This document shows positions 1-9,285 of a stretch of DNA of 64,000 bases, piece after piece (the stretch's first letter is position 1; the number at the start of each line of letters is the position of its first letter). A model generated the notes under the pieces. The model did no database searches, was not told the origin of the DNA, and was given only the letters and a program-made list of their open reading frames with translations. This stretch comes from Planctomycetota bacterium (GTDB lineage: Bacteria > Planctomycetota > UBA1135): the NCBI GenBank assembly GCA_008501825.1, contig QQUA01000023.1, forward strand, positions 124,001-188,000. The letters run 5' to 3'. Position numbers and translations under genes: made by a program.

Positions 1-1
1 C

Positions 2-2131
2 GAGTTATTGGAACAACACCGTGAACAACCTTACGTCTTTTTGCGTAAGTCGGAGGTGTTGGAGTACGCCGAACGTTGTGCTTTCTGGTCCGACCGAGAC
101 GCCTTGAACCTCAAAGACTTGGTCTCCGGACAATTAAGGACTTATCAACGGGCCAACGGCAGCATTCATCTGCGTTACAACGCTTCCAATATGGAAGACT
201 TCGCCAGCCAAAAATTGTTGAGCGGAGAATTCATTCACTTTCATCCGCTCACCTTCGACGGTCCCTATTCCTTGGAAATCAGCGGGGCCGCTTACCCCAA
301 CGTCGTCGTTTCCAGCCGGACGGCCAAAGGGTTATTTTTAAATAGCCCAACCATTATCGCCGGCTTGCGTGACGACCAAGGATTCGGCATCATTTTCGGG
401 CAAGAGAAAATATACGCCAGCGGCGTGTCGGGCTATTACACCATGCCCTCCAGCTTAATCCGTTTCGATGGTGAAAACAGCCACATGCTGGCCCAAAAAG
501 AACCCAGCCCGGCGGTGCCGCGGAAAAAGTTCAAGCTCTCGGTGCGGGTTACGGCCAAAGATCTGCACGTCTATTACAACAGCAAGAAAATTTTAAAGAC
601 CCGCAAGCCCGACGACATTCACGGCAGCATCGGCTTCGCCAATATTCCGCTGGACGATTCGCTGCGAATCGAAATCAAGGGGAAAGCTCATACCGCTTGG
701 GTACAGGGCTTGGAAGAGGAAGCGGCCCGGGAAGATCGAGCCATCTTTCTGCGCACCTACCGGCCTGAAAAGGTCCTTCCGAAGTGGTTCACGACTCAAC
801 TGGACAAGGAAAGCGCTTTGGAAAAGCGGGACGCCTTGCTCGAGATTGACGAACCGGACCTGATTTTGCCGGATGAATCCTTTCCCGGCCGGAAAGAGTA
901 TTTGCGAGAAGCCGATCGTTTGATCGAAGAAGGCAAATATCCGGATCTCCTGGAACTGGTGGATCATCCGCAAAACATTCGGGTTCCGGAAACTACGCAG
1001 CGCTATTTGAAAGCCATCGCCTACATGGCCCTTGGCCGCTTGCAGGAGGCTCACGACGAATTGGAGATGGTGTCCTTGAAGAAGCCCCAATTCCTGGATG
1101 CCTGGCGCTATCGAGCCACCTTGTTGGCCTCTCTCCGCTCCCCACGGGCGGCGATCAAGGAACTCCGGGAGTTGATCCAAACCCACCGGAAAGAGACCAA
1201 GCTCTATATGGATCTGGTGATCCAATTGCTTTTGGCCAATCAACCGGAGGAAGCTCGCCAGGTGTTGTTGGACGCCGCCGCCAAGGGATTGGAAAGCAAG
1301 AACCTGGAGACCGCCACCGCCATCCTGGTGAAAGCCGAACAAGGCCCGAACTGGGGCCATGCCTATTCCCATCGATCCCGCCATTACCAAATCGCTTCCA
1401 ACGTCAATCAAGACATCTGCGAAGACGCAGCCAAAGCCTTGGAAGACGCCTTGCGCGGATACGATCGCTATTTGTTGCCCCTTCCGCTGATGCAGGATGA
1501 AGCCTTTCGAGTCTTCATCTTCGCCGGGCAAGGCACCTACGTCGACTACGCCGCTGGAGTGTTCGGCGCCGCCGGCTCTCATCAAACCGTGGGCATGTAC
1601 AGCAGCCTGCTCAAACAGTTGCTGATTTGGAATACGCCGGACCCGCATTTGATGCGAGCCACGGTGGTCCACGAAGGGTTCCACCAATACTTCGATTTGG
1701 TTTGCCCCCAGTCTCCCACCTGGTTGAACGAGGGCATGGCGGTTTACTTTGAAACCGCTGAATATCGCAGTCGGCAATGGAAAGAAGGAACCTTGCACCA
1801 GGACATGCTGAAAGCCCTGGATTTCCTGCGCGAGAAATGGCTGCCGTTGAAGGAGTTGATGCAGATGCAACCGGCCGCTTTCTACGGCGATCAGGCCGAT
1901 TTGCACTATGCCCAAAGTTGGTCCCTGGTTTGGTTCCTCCGCCGACACCCGGACGCCGGCGAATTGCTGCAAGACTTCCTCAAGCGGCTGCACCAGGGCG
2001 AGATCCGACGGGATGCCCAAGAGGCGGTTTTTCCTGAATCGGTGATTCGGGAGTTGGAGCCGAAATGGAAAGCCTGGTTGCTCGAGGAGGTCGGACCGGC
2101 GCCGGAGAATGAAGAAAAGTCCAAGGACTGA
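2..2131 (+). CDS. TPR protein with C-terminal gluzincin peptidase domain (5' partial)
   Basis: The reading frame is open to the window edge, so the true start lies upstream; the first TTG (position 8) is used for residue numbers. Residues about 70-240 look like a beta-sandwich of the concanavalin/LamG kind. Residues about 300-450 form TPR-like helical pairs. The C-terminal part carries a zinc-metallopeptidase signature: HEGFH at 555-559 and a downstream NEGMA whose Glu575 would be the third zinc ligand, as in gluzincins of the peptidase MA type. The protein is probably exported or membrane-attached, but its N-terminus is not visible. A roughly 180-base gap separates it from the MoxR operon, so co-transcription is uncertain. 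Substrate unknown; peptidase activity is inferred from the motif only. Confidence 0.85.
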   Translation, partial: ELLEQHREQPYVFLRKSEVLEYAERCAFWSDRDALNLKDLVSGQLRTYQRANGSIHLRYNASNMEDFASQKLLSGEFIHFHPLTFDGPYSLEISGAAYPNVVVSSRTAKGLFLNSPTIIAGLRDDQGFGIIFGQEKIYASGVSGYYTMPSSLIRFDGENSHMLAQKEPSPAVPRKKFKLSVRVTAKDLHVYYNSKKILKTRKPDDIHGSIGFANIPLDDSLRIEIKGKAHTAWVQGLEEEAAREDRAIFLRTYRPEKVLPKWFTTQLDKESALEKRDALLEIDEPDLILPDESFPGRKEYLREADRLIEEGKYPDLLELVDHPQNIRVPETTQRYLKAIAYMALGRLQEAHDELEMVSLKKPQFLDAWRYRATLLASLRSPRAAIKELRELIQTHRKETKLYMDLVIQLLLANQPEEARQVLLDAAAKGLESKNLETATAILVKAEQGPNWGHAYSHRSRHYQIASNVNQDICEDAAKALEDALRGYDRYLLPLPLMQDEAFRVFIFAGQGTYVDYAAGVFGAAGSHQTVGMYSSLLKQLLIWNTPDPHLMRATVVHEGFHQYFDLVCPQSPTWLNEGMAVYFETAEYRSRQWKEGTLHQDMLKALDFLREKWLPLKELMQMQPAAFYGDQADLHYAQSWSLVWFLRRHPDAGELLQDFLKRLHQGEIRRDAQEAVFPESVIRELEPKWKAWLLEEVGPAPENEEKSKD

Positions 2132-2310
2132 GGCCACCGCCGCTTTCCTTCTCTTCCTTTCCACCTGAGCTCGACCAGGAGGCCGGAAGGAGCCGGCCGG
2201 CTGGATCGGCCGGGCGGGCTTGCAGCACCGGCCCGGAGGCGGAAAAATCCTGCCGCGGCCCCAGCCGCCGCTCCGGCCAACGACGGCCTGGATCGGCCGT
2301 ATGCCGACAA

Positions 2311-3327
2311 GTGTCCCCCCCGGTAACTGAACCCACCATGACGGTCGACGTCCATTCCATCAAAGACCGAGTTGCCGCCCAGAGCGAAACCTTGCACCGG
2401 CTCCGAGCCGAACTCGGCAAGGTCCTCGTGGGGCAAGAGCACCTCGTTTCCCGCCTTTTGGTGGCCCTCATCTCGGATGGCCACGTCCTGCTCGAAGGAG
2501 TCCCGGGCCTGGCCAAGACCTTGGCCATCAAATCGCTGGCCGCCACTTTGGAAACTCAGTTCCAGCGGATTCAGTTCACTCCCGATCTGCTGCCCGCCGA
2601 CTTGCTCGGCACCTTGATTTACAACCCGCAGGAAGCCCGCTTCGAGACTCGGCAAGGCCCGATCTTCGCCAACTTCATCTTGGCGGACGAAATCAACCGG
2701 GCTCCGGCCAAGGTGCAATCGGCGCTGCTGGAGGCCATGCAGGAACGCCAAGTCAGCTTAGGCGACACCACCTATCCGCTGCCCAATCCGTTCTTGGTCA
2801 TGGCGACCCAAAATCCGATCGAGCAGGAAGGGACCTATCCGCTGCCGGAAGCCCAGGTGGATCGTTTCATGCTGAAGGTCCGGGTGGACTATCCGCAGCC
2901 GGCCGAAGAGCGGCGGATCATGGACATGGCCTTGGAAAACGGTTTCGGGGAAGTCAAAGCGGTCACCACCACGGAACAGATTTTCCAGATGCGGGAAGTG
3001 GCGGCCATGATTTACGTGGATGAAAACGTCCGCGAGTACATCGTCAATTTGATTCAAGCCACCCGCAACCCGGCCCGGTTTCACCTGGAGGCCTTGGAAC
3101 CTTTGTTGGAATTCGGGGCCTCCCCTCGGGCCACCATCAGTCTAGGATTGGCCGCCCGCGCCTATGCCTTCTTGACCGGCCGCGGTTTCGTTACTCCGCA
3201 AGACGTCAAGGACATGGCTTTAGACGTCCTCCGCCACCGCATCATCCTCTCTTACGAAGCGGAAGCGGAACAAAAAGACGCCGACGACGTTTTGCGAACC
3301 ATATTGGACACGGTTCCGGTCCCCTAA
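2311..3327 (+). CDS. MoxR-family AAA+ ATPase
   Basis: A 338-residue AAA+ ATPase with Walker A GVPGLAKT at residues 63-70, Walker B FILADE at 122-127, and the ATQNPIEQEG/LPEAQVDRF signature typical of MoxR. MoxR ATPases are thought to act as chaperones that help assemble or activate VWA-domain partners, and such partners follow immediately (DUF58, BatA, BatB). The start given is GTG; an ATG ten codons in (2338) is equally possible because neither has a clear Shine-Dalgarno sequence. It is the first gene of the Bat operon, and the next gene starts 5 bases after its stop. Confidence 0.95.
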   Translation: MSPPVTEPTMTVDVHSIKDRVAAQSETLHRLRAELGKVLVGQEHLVSRLLVALISDGHVLLEGVPGLAKTLAIKSLAATLETQFQRIQFTPDLLPADLLGTLIYNPQEARFETRQGPIFANFILADEINRAPAKVQSALLEAMQERQVSLGDTTYPLPNPFLVMATQNPIEQEGTYPLPEAQVDRFMLKVRVDYPQPAEERRIMDMALENGFGEVKAVTTTEQIFQMREVAAMIYVDENVREYIVNLIQATRNPARFHLEALEPLLEFGASPRATISLGLAARAYAFLTGRGFVTPQDVKDMALDVLRHRIILSYEAEAEQKDADDVLRTILDTVPVP

Positions 3328-3332
3328 ACGCC

Positions 3333-4229
3333 ATGGAAAGCATTTCCGGGCTCTCGGTCAGCGAGATCCTGCGCAAGGTCCAACGCATTGAGATCCTGGC
3401 GCGGCGTCAGGTCAATGAATTGATGGCCGGGGGTTATCAGAGCGTGTTCAAAGGCCGCGGGATGGAATTCGAAGAAGTCCGGGAATACCAGCCCGGCGAC
3501 GACATCCGTTCCATCGATTGGAACGTTACGGCCCGAAGTGGCCGGCCCTTTATCAAGCGCTATGCCGAAGAACGGGAATTGACCGTCATGTTCCTGGTCG
3601 ACCTTTCCGCTTCCGGCATGTTCGGATCGCAAAGTCAGTCGAAACTGGACCTGGCCCTGGAAGTCGCCGCCTTGTTGATGTTTACCGCCCTGAAAAACAA
3701 CGACAAGGTCGGCTTGGTTTTGTTTTGCGATCAGGTCGGCCACTACATCCCGCCGCGGAAAGGAAAGAGCCACGTGCTTCGTTGCCTGCGAGAATTGGTG
3801 GCTTCCCGCCCCATCGCCCGGCAAGCGGATTTCGCCAAGGCCACGGAATTTCTCGGTCGGGTGCAAAAGCGTCGCGGAGTGGTGTTCCTGCTCAGCGACT
3901 TCCTCGGTATAGAAGATTTTCAGGGCTTGGCGGTAACCGGCCAGCGGCATGATTTGATCGCCGTTTCGCTGGACGATCCCCGAGAGCGAAGCTTGCCGGA
4001 CGTCGGCTTGTTACGCCTCCTCGACCCGGAAAGCGGCGAACTCCGGGAACTGGACACTTCTTCCGCCGCGGTCCGGCAAGCCTTCGAACAGCGGGGTCAA
4101 CAGCGTCGGGTTCAGTTGCAGGAAGGCCTGGCCCGAGCCGGTTTGGACCATCTCCCCTTGCACACCGGCGAAGCCTATCTGCAAACCCTATTGCGCTTTT
4201 TCCAAATGCGCAGGAGGCGGATGCATTGA
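3333..4229 (+). CDS. DUF58 domain protein (VWA-like)
   Basis: A 298-residue DUF58 protein. The hallmark REYQPGDDIRSIDWNVTAR lies around residues 50-68, followed by a VWA-like fold with a degenerate MIDAS (DLSASG). No membrane segment is evident, so it probably acts at the cytoplasmic face. DUF58 proteins nearly always sit beside a MoxR ATPase, as here, and are presumed clients or adaptors of it. The gene overlaps the next by the tetranucleotide TTGA, which suggests translational coupling. Confidence 0.93.
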   Translation: MESISGLSVSEILRKVQRIEILARRQVNELMAGGYQSVFKGRGMEFEEVREYQPGDDIRSIDWNVTARSGRPFIKRYAEERELTVMFLVDLSASGMFGSQSQSKLDLALEVAALLMFTALKNNDKVGLVLFCDQVGHYIPPRKGKSHVLRCLRELVASRPIARQADFAKATEFLGRVQKRRGVVFLLSDFLGIEDFQGLAVTGQRHDLIAVSLDDPRERSLPDVGLLRLLDPESGELRELDTSSAAVRQAFEQRGQQRRVQLQEGLARAGLDHLPLHTGEAYLQTLLRFFQMRRRRMH

Positions 4230-5326
4230 AGATTTTTCGGACCGCAGCGCCGGGCACCTCCCGCCGCCGATTCCTCTTGGGTACCGGCATCAGCGCCCGC
4301 ATTCGCCCATGGTCGCTGCTGCTGGCGATCGCGGCTTGCCAACCGGAAGCCAAGGAGGTGCAAGTCGGTCAGGATTCGGAAACCGGGGTGGAAAGCGTGG
4401 TCGAGCGAGGCTCGGTGCAGTTCAAAGTCCGCTTCGAGCCGGAGTCCCTTTCCCTATCGGACATCGGCCGTTTATCTCTGCAAATCGATGCGCCCGCCGA
4501 TTACGAGTGGCCGGCCTTTTCATTCGAAGGTGAGTGGGCGGATTTTGAAGTTTTGGAAGTCAGCCGGGATGTGGTCCAGTCCTTGGACGATGGGCGCTTA
4601 CGGCATCGCATCGAGGTAAAACTCGAACCGCAGCTTTCCGGCAAGTTGCAGGTCCCTCCCATTCCGCTTCCTTTCCGCCAACGGCAAAGCGACCCGGACC
4701 CTGAAGTGGGTACGGAATCCGAAGCGGAGTATCACACCGTCGAGTCCGACCCACTGGAAATCGAAGTCCGCTCTCTGCTGGCCGAAGAGATGGTCAGCTT
4801 GAATCAACTGCGGCCGGCCACCCCACCGGCGGAATTGGAGGCACCGCCGAACCTTTGGCTGCCGTGGTTGGCCGTGGCCCTGCCTTTCGTCGGCATCCTT
4901 CTTTGGTTGGCCAGACGCTGGCTTCGCAGCCGGGCCCTGGAGGCTCAACCCCCGGGCTTAAGTCCCCGGGAAACCGCCTTGCAGGCTTTGGATCATTTGG
5001 TCGCTCAAAAACTTCCGGACCAAGGGCAAACCAAAGAGTTTTACGTTCAGCTCACCTTTATTGTCCGGCGGTTCATTGAAGCCCTGACTGGAGTGCGGGC
5101 GCCGGAACAAACCACCGAAGAGTTCCTGCGAGCGATTCACCATCACCCTGCCTTTGGGCCGGCGGAACAAATGGAATTGGCCCGGTTCCTGGAAGCGGCC
5201 GATTTGGTGAAGTACGGAGCCGCGCAAGCAGACGTCCAAGCTTTGACCGACAGTCTGGACATTTCCCGGCAATTCCTCACCACCTTCGCCGTCGGTCGGC
5301 CGCAAGCGATGGAGGCCACGGCGTGA
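4226..5326 (+). CDS. DUF4381-like membrane-anchored Bat-cluster protein
   Basis: 366 residues, starting at TTG 4226; AGGAGG at 4212-4217 is well spaced for this start. The N-terminus has an RRRFLLG stretch resembling a Tat motif and then LLLAIAAC, a possible lipobox at Cys38. Residues about 60-190 are beta-rich and probably extracytoplasmic. A transmembrane segment follows (about 210-230), then a helical cytoplasmic tail (RRFIEALTG, TTEEFLRAI) like DUF4381 proteins found between DUF58 and BatA genes. It overlaps DUF58 by TTGA and BatA by GTGA. Its role in the complex is unknown; membrane scaffold is the likeliest guess. Confidence 0.8.
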   Translation: MKIFRTAAPGTSRRRFLLGTGISARIRPWSLLLAIAACQPEAKEVQVGQDSETGVESVVERGSVQFKVRFEPESLSLSDIGRLSLQIDAPADYEWPAFSFEGEWADFEVLEVSRDVVQSLDDGRLRHRIEVKLEPQLSGKLQVPPIPLPFRQRQSDPDPEVGTESEAEYHTVESDPLEIEVRSLLAEEMVSLNQLRPATPPAELEAPPNLWLPWLAVALPFVGILLWLARRWLRSRALEAQPPGLSPRETALQALDHLVAQKLPDQGQTKEFYVQLTFIVRRFIEALTGVRAPEQTTEEFLRAIHHHPAFGPAEQMELARFLEAADLVKYGAAQADVQALTDSLDISRQFLTTFAVGRPQAMEATA

Positions 5327-6408
5327 ACGCTTTCCGCCTTCACGACCCGCTGTGGTTGCTGGCTCTCCCGGCGATGGCCGGGCTTTGGTGGTGGCTGCGA
5401 AAGCGACAGAAACCGCCGGCGGCGGTTTATTCCAGCGCCCTGTTGTTGCAAGCCCTGCCGCGGAGCGCCCGGCAACGCTGGGCTTGGCTTCCGGCCTTCC
5501 TTTCCGCCGCCGGTTTGGTTTGCCTGGTCCTGGCCTTGTGCCGGCCGCAAATGGGCCTGGAAGCTTTTCGCATCCGGCGGGAGGGCGTCGCCATCCTGAT
5601 GGCGGTCGACCGAAGCAATTCCATGGCCGCCTTGGATTTCGAATGGAGGGGCCAGCCGGCCACTCGGTTAGAAGTGGCGAAGAAGGTCATGGACGAATTC
5701 GTGTCCGGAAACGAGGAAGCCCTCGAAGGACGGGCCGACGATTGGATCGGTTTGGTGGCCTTTGGCGGCTTCGCCGAGAGTTTGGCTCCCCTGACCTTGG
5801 ATCATCCAGCCTTGCTGGACATCTTGGAACAAGTGGAATTGCCCTTGGTTCACGCCCCGGTTCGAGATGAAAAAGGACGGGTGGTGAACCGAGAAGTTCA
5901 AGAACAGGAAGGGGCCACCGCCATCGGCGACGCGATCGGCATCGGGGTCGAACGATTACGACATCACCCGGCCAAAAGCAAAGTGTTGGTGCTGCTATCC
6001 GACGGCAAACAAACTGCCGGCGTCCTGCAACCGATGGAAGCCGCCGCCATCGCCAAAGAATTCGGAGTCAAGATTCACACCATCGGCATCGGCACCACCG
6101 GCATGGTGCCGGTTCTGCTGCCCGGCCCCGGCGGCCGCCAACAAATCGGCCGCGATTACTTCGAGTTGGACGAAAAAACTTTGCAGGCCGTAGCCAAGGA
6201 AACCGACGGCCGCTACTTCAACGCCAAAAACACTCAGGCCTTACGCGAAGTCTATCAAGCGATTGACGCTCTGGAAAAAACCGAGCTGGAAGGACAAATT
6301 TACAGCCAATACGCAGAAAGGGCTCATTGGTTTCTGTTCCCGGCCCTGTTGTTGTTGGCTCTGTCAGCGGCATTGCAGCAAACCATTTTCCGGGAGACCA
6401 CAGGATGA
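5323..6408 (+). CDS. batA: BatA-type VWA-domain membrane protein
   Basis: 361 residues with a GTG start inside the previous stop. Two N-terminal hydrophobic segments (about 9-25 and 45-68) and one near the C-terminus (about 335-352) flank a von Willebrand A domain. The MIDAS begins DRSNSMAA; the later SDGKQTAGV and IGIGTTG are typical of BatA. BatA and BatB are inner-membrane VWA proteins of the Bacteroides aerotolerance cluster and presumably partner the MoxR ATPase. The short WLLALPA/WWWLRKR N-terminal anchor is also family-typical. The next gene overlaps by ATGA. Confidence 0.9.
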   Translation: MNAFRLHDPLWLLALPAMAGLWWWLRKRQKPPAAVYSSALLLQALPRSARQRWAWLPAFLSAAGLVCLVLALCRPQMGLEAFRIRREGVAILMAVDRSNSMAALDFEWRGQPATRLEVAKKVMDEFVSGNEEALEGRADDWIGLVAFGGFAESLAPLTLDHPALLDILEQVELPLVHAPVRDEKGRVVNREVQEQEGATAIGDAIGIGVERLRHHPAKSKVLVLLSDGKQTAGVLQPMEAAAIAKEFGVKIHTIGIGTTGMVPVLLPGPGGRQQIGRDYFELDEKTLQAVAKETDGRYFNAKNTQALREVYQAIDALEKTELEGQIYSQYAERAHWFLFPALLLLALSAALQQTIFRETTG

Positions 6409-7466
6409 ATTGGGGACGTCCGGAATTCCTTTGGGGACTTTGGTTGCTGCCGATCTTCGCTTGGCTGGAGTGGCGACTTTGGCGCCATCGCCGCCAGCAA
6501 TTGGAAGCCTTTTACGGAAGTGATCTTCGCCCTCGATTAGCCCCCCAAGTCCCCCTTTCCAGGCGACTTTGGCCGCGAGTAGCGTGGGCCCTGGCCTTTT
6601 TGGCTTTGGTTCTCAGCGCCGCCCGGCCCCGATTCGGATTCCGCTTTACTCAAGTGGAAGCGCGGGGAGCTGAAATGGTGGTTTGTTTGGACGTATCTCG
6701 TTCCATGTTGGCGACCGACGTGGCACCCAGCCGGATGGAGCGGGCGAAATCGGACATCTTGGATTTGCTGGAAGTCATTCCCGGAGACCGGGTGGCCTTA
6801 GTGGCCTTTGCCGGACGGCCGGTCACCGCTTGCCCTTTGACCGTAGACCAAGCCTTTTTCCGCCAAGCCCTCCAGGAAGTCAACGTCTACACCGCTCCTC
6901 GAGGGGGAACCTTAATTGGCGACGCCTTGCGTCATGCCTTAAATATGCTGGATGAAAAAACCGATCGCGATCAGGCCATTCTTTTGATCACCGACGGCGA
7001 AGATCACGATTCCCTGCCTTTGGAGGTGGCTCAGCAGGCTCAAGAGCGCAAAGTTCGGTTTTTCACCGTCGGTTTGGGCGACGCCGAGGAAGGTGCCCGC
7101 ATTCCCACCGAAGCCAAAAGCGGCGATCAGGTTTATCTCAAGCACAAAGGGGAAGAAATCTGGTCTCGGATGGATGAAAACCTGCTGCAAGCCCTGGCTC
7201 TGCAAACCGGCGGAGCCTTCGTCGCCGCCGGTACCCGAAGTTATGATTTAGGCGAAGTGTATAGCCAGCGCCTCAGCCAACTTCGCCGCGGAGCTTTGGA
7301 TTCGGAGCAACGGCGGCGCTACCAGGAACGCTTCCAATGGTTCGCCGGTTTCGCCTTATTGGCCTTTTTGAGCTCTCGGATTTTGGCGGCCCGGTCGAGC
7401 CGGAGGATGCAGCCGGATCGAACTTCCAGAGAATGGCAACGGCACTTCGAAGGAGGCCAAGGATGA
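6405..7466 (+). CDS. batB: BatB-type VWA-domain membrane protein
   Basis: 353 residues. ATG 6405 overlaps the BatA stop and gives the family-typical N-terminus (PEFLWGLWLLPIFAWLEW). Two N-terminal membrane helices precede a VWA domain with a complete MIDAS-like DVSRSM, followed by ITDGEDHDS and FTVGLGDAEEG. A C-terminal hydrophobic segment (FAGFALLAFLSS) ends the protein. It is a paralogue of the preceding BatA gene, as usual in this cluster. The following TPR gene starts within its stop codon. Confidence 0.92.
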   Translation: MNWGRPEFLWGLWLLPIFAWLEWRLWRHRRQQLEAFYGSDLRPRLAPQVPLSRRLWPRVAWALAFLALVLSAARPRFGFRFTQVEARGAEMVVCLDVSRSMLATDVAPSRMERAKSDILDLLEVIPGDRVALVAFAGRPVTACPLTVDQAFFRQALQEVNVYTAPRGGTLIGDALRHALNMLDEKTDRDQAILLITDGEDHDSLPLEVAQQAQERKVRFFTVGLGDAEEGARIPTEAKSGDQVYLKHKGEEIWSRMDENLLQALALQTGGAFVAAGTRSYDLGEVYSQRLSQLRRGALDSEQRRRYQERFQWFAGFALLAFLSSRILAARSSRRMQPDRTSREWQRHFEGGQG

Positions 7467-9283
7467 GAAATCTCTTTTTGCTGACCTTCCTGTTCGGCAG
7501 CTTCTCCTTGCAAGCTTGGGCGCAATCCGACCACGAAAAGGAACCGGCTCAACCTCCTGCAGAAGAAGTCGCCGAACCGGATTCGGTCGCTTCCGAATCC
7601 AACTTGGATCTGGCTCAAGATCCAATTTCTCTGGTGCGCCAGGGAGTGGAATGGTACCGGCAGGACCGCTTTCAAGACGCTCATCAAGCCTTCGAGCAAG
7701 CCGCCACCTTGCTGCCGGAGCATCCACGGATCCAATTCGGGCAAGCCACCACCGCCCTGGCTCTTGGAGAGGTGGAACAAGCTCGGAGCGGCATGCTGCA
7801 AGCCGCCGCCGCCCCGGATCCGATTCTGGCCGCCGAAGCACGTTACAACCTGGGCGTTCTTGCCGCTCAACAAGCTCGAAATGCCGTCGGCGACGATCTT
7901 GCAGCGGTGGCCAAAGAAAACCGCCAGGAAATCCTGGATGCTTTGCAGCAAGCGGCCACGGCCTTTCGCGAATGTATTGAACTCAAGGAAGATCACGGCG
8001 ATGCTCGCTACAACCTGGAACTGGTCCGTCGCTATCGCAAGGAGATCGAAGATTTTTGGCGTCAACTGGACAAACAGGAAGAACGGGATTCCAAAGATCT
8101 CCTTGAGTTTTTGAGCCAATTGCAAGAGCGGCAGGAAGAGCTCAGGAATCGGCGCTGGCCCCTGGCGGAGCAAACTCCTTCTTTACAGCGGGATCAGGCT
8201 TTGCGGGAACTTGCTTACGACCAAGATGAATTGGCTTTGGAAATGGAAGCGCTGAAAGCCAAAATCGTCGAAAGCATGCAACAGGCCACCGGTCCAGGCA
8301 GCGGCCCGGGAGGCCAAGGCCAAGGCCCGGATCCGCAACAGTTGGAACAAGCCATTCAGAGTATGCAAGCCTTGGCCGAATCGGCCAGGGAAGCCATGGA
8401 AACCGCCGCCATGGAACTGCAGGAGCGGCGTCCGGAAGACGCCAAAGCGCCTCAAGGGCAGGCTGCCGCCGAACTGGAACGCCTGTACCAAGGCATCGCC
8501 CCCTTTCACGCTTTATTGCGCCGGGGAATTGAAACGGAAACGGTGTTGCTGGCTTTGAATCCAAGTCATCCCGAGCCCCCGGAAATCGAGGCCGAGCAGC
8601 ACACCCCTGAGCGAGATCGCTGGCAGGAAAGGCAGCGAAACGTCCAGGCCTGGTGTGGTTTGCTGACCCTCCACGCCGAGCAACAACTTTCCCAGTTGGA
8701 ACCGCTGTTGCAATCCGCTCCTCCTCCGCCACCAACACCCCCTTCCGATCAGGAAGAACTGTCGGAAGAAGAACAAGCCCAAGCCCATATGCGGCAATTG
8801 GCCGAAGCCATGGAGTTGGCCTTGGAATTGGCTCCACAAGCGGAGGAAGCCGCTCGGGAAGCGGTGGAGTTTCTGGCCTCGGAACAGGATGAAGACGCCT
8901 TCAATCGGCAACAGGAAGTCCTGGATCTATTGCAACAAATCGCCGACGCCATGCCTAAAGATCCGAATTCCCAAGAACAAGGGGACCAGCAAGACTCGGA
9001 TCAGGAGCAGCCCCAAGATCAAGAGCAGGAACAGGATCAGGAACAAGACTCCGAACAAGATCAGCCGCCACCGCCACAAGAAAATCCCGAATCGGAACAA
9101 GATTCCCCCCCTGAGCAGCAACCGGAGGAGTCACCTCAGCAACAACCTCCGATGAGTCGGGAGCAAGCCCAGCAATTGTTGCAACGGGCTCGAGAGCGGG
9201 AGCAAGAGTACAAAGAGCATCAAAAAGAAAAAGCTCGGATCCAACAGTGGCTCCAGGGCCAGAAGGTCAAAAAGGATTGGTAA
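7463..9283 (+). CDS. Bat-cluster secreted TPR protein (BatC-like)
   Basis: 606 residues. The ATG overlaps the batB stop and is preceded by AGGAGG at 7451-7456; it yields a clean signal peptide (FLLTFLFGSFSLQAWA). TPR-like repeats cover about residues 50-210, then long charged helices, probably coiled coil. Roughly residues 490-575 are dominated by Gln, Glu, Asp and Pro (EQDQEQD-type repeats). The layout resembles BatC/BatE TPR proteins acting in the periplasm. The acidic Gln-rich tail probably forms a disordered tether. The next gene begins two bases after the stop. Confidence 0.85.
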   Translation: MRNLFLLTFLFGSFSLQAWAQSDHEKEPAQPPAEEVAEPDSVASESNLDLAQDPISLVRQGVEWYRQDRFQDAHQAFEQAATLLPEHPRIQFGQATTALALGEVEQARSGMLQAAAAPDPILAAEARYNLGVLAAQQARNAVGDDLAAVAKENRQEILDALQQAATAFRECIELKEDHGDARYNLELVRRYRKEIEDFWRQLDKQEERDSKDLLEFLSQLQERQEELRNRRWPLAEQTPSLQRDQALRELAYDQDELALEMEALKAKIVESMQQATGPGSGPGGQGQGPDPQQLEQAIQSMQALAESAREAMETAAMELQERRPEDAKAPQGQAAAELERLYQGIAPFHALLRRGIETETVLLALNPSHPEPPEIEAEQHTPERDRWQERQRNVQAWCGLLTLHAEQQLSQLEPLLQSAPPPPPTPPSDQEELSEEEQAQAHMRQLAEAMELALELAPQAEEAAREAVEFLASEQDEDAFNRQQEVLDLLQQIADAMPKDPNSQEQGDQQDSDQEQPQDQEQEQDQEQDSEQDQPPPPQENPESEQDSPPEQQPEESPQQQPPMSREQAQQLLQRAREREQEYKEHQKEKARIQQWLQGQKVKKDW

Positions 9284-9285
9284 CC

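Noticed and set aside
593-2164. A 523-codon open frame on the minus strand opposite the zinc-peptidase gene
   Set aside because: Its translation has no family pattern and low-complexity composition; the plus-strand frame has clear TPR and HExxH motifs. It is an antisense shadow caused by codon bias.
2132-2310. Two copies of CTGGATCGGCC flanking the MoxR upstream region
   Set aside because: Short GC-rich words expected by chance; no inverted structure or conserved spacing.
8985-9110. Short tandem-like CAAGA/CAGGA repeats that look like a repeat array
   Set aside because: They are in frame and encode the Gln/Glu/Asp-rich tail of the Bat TPR protein; irregular spacing rules out CRISPR or a DNA-level tandem array.
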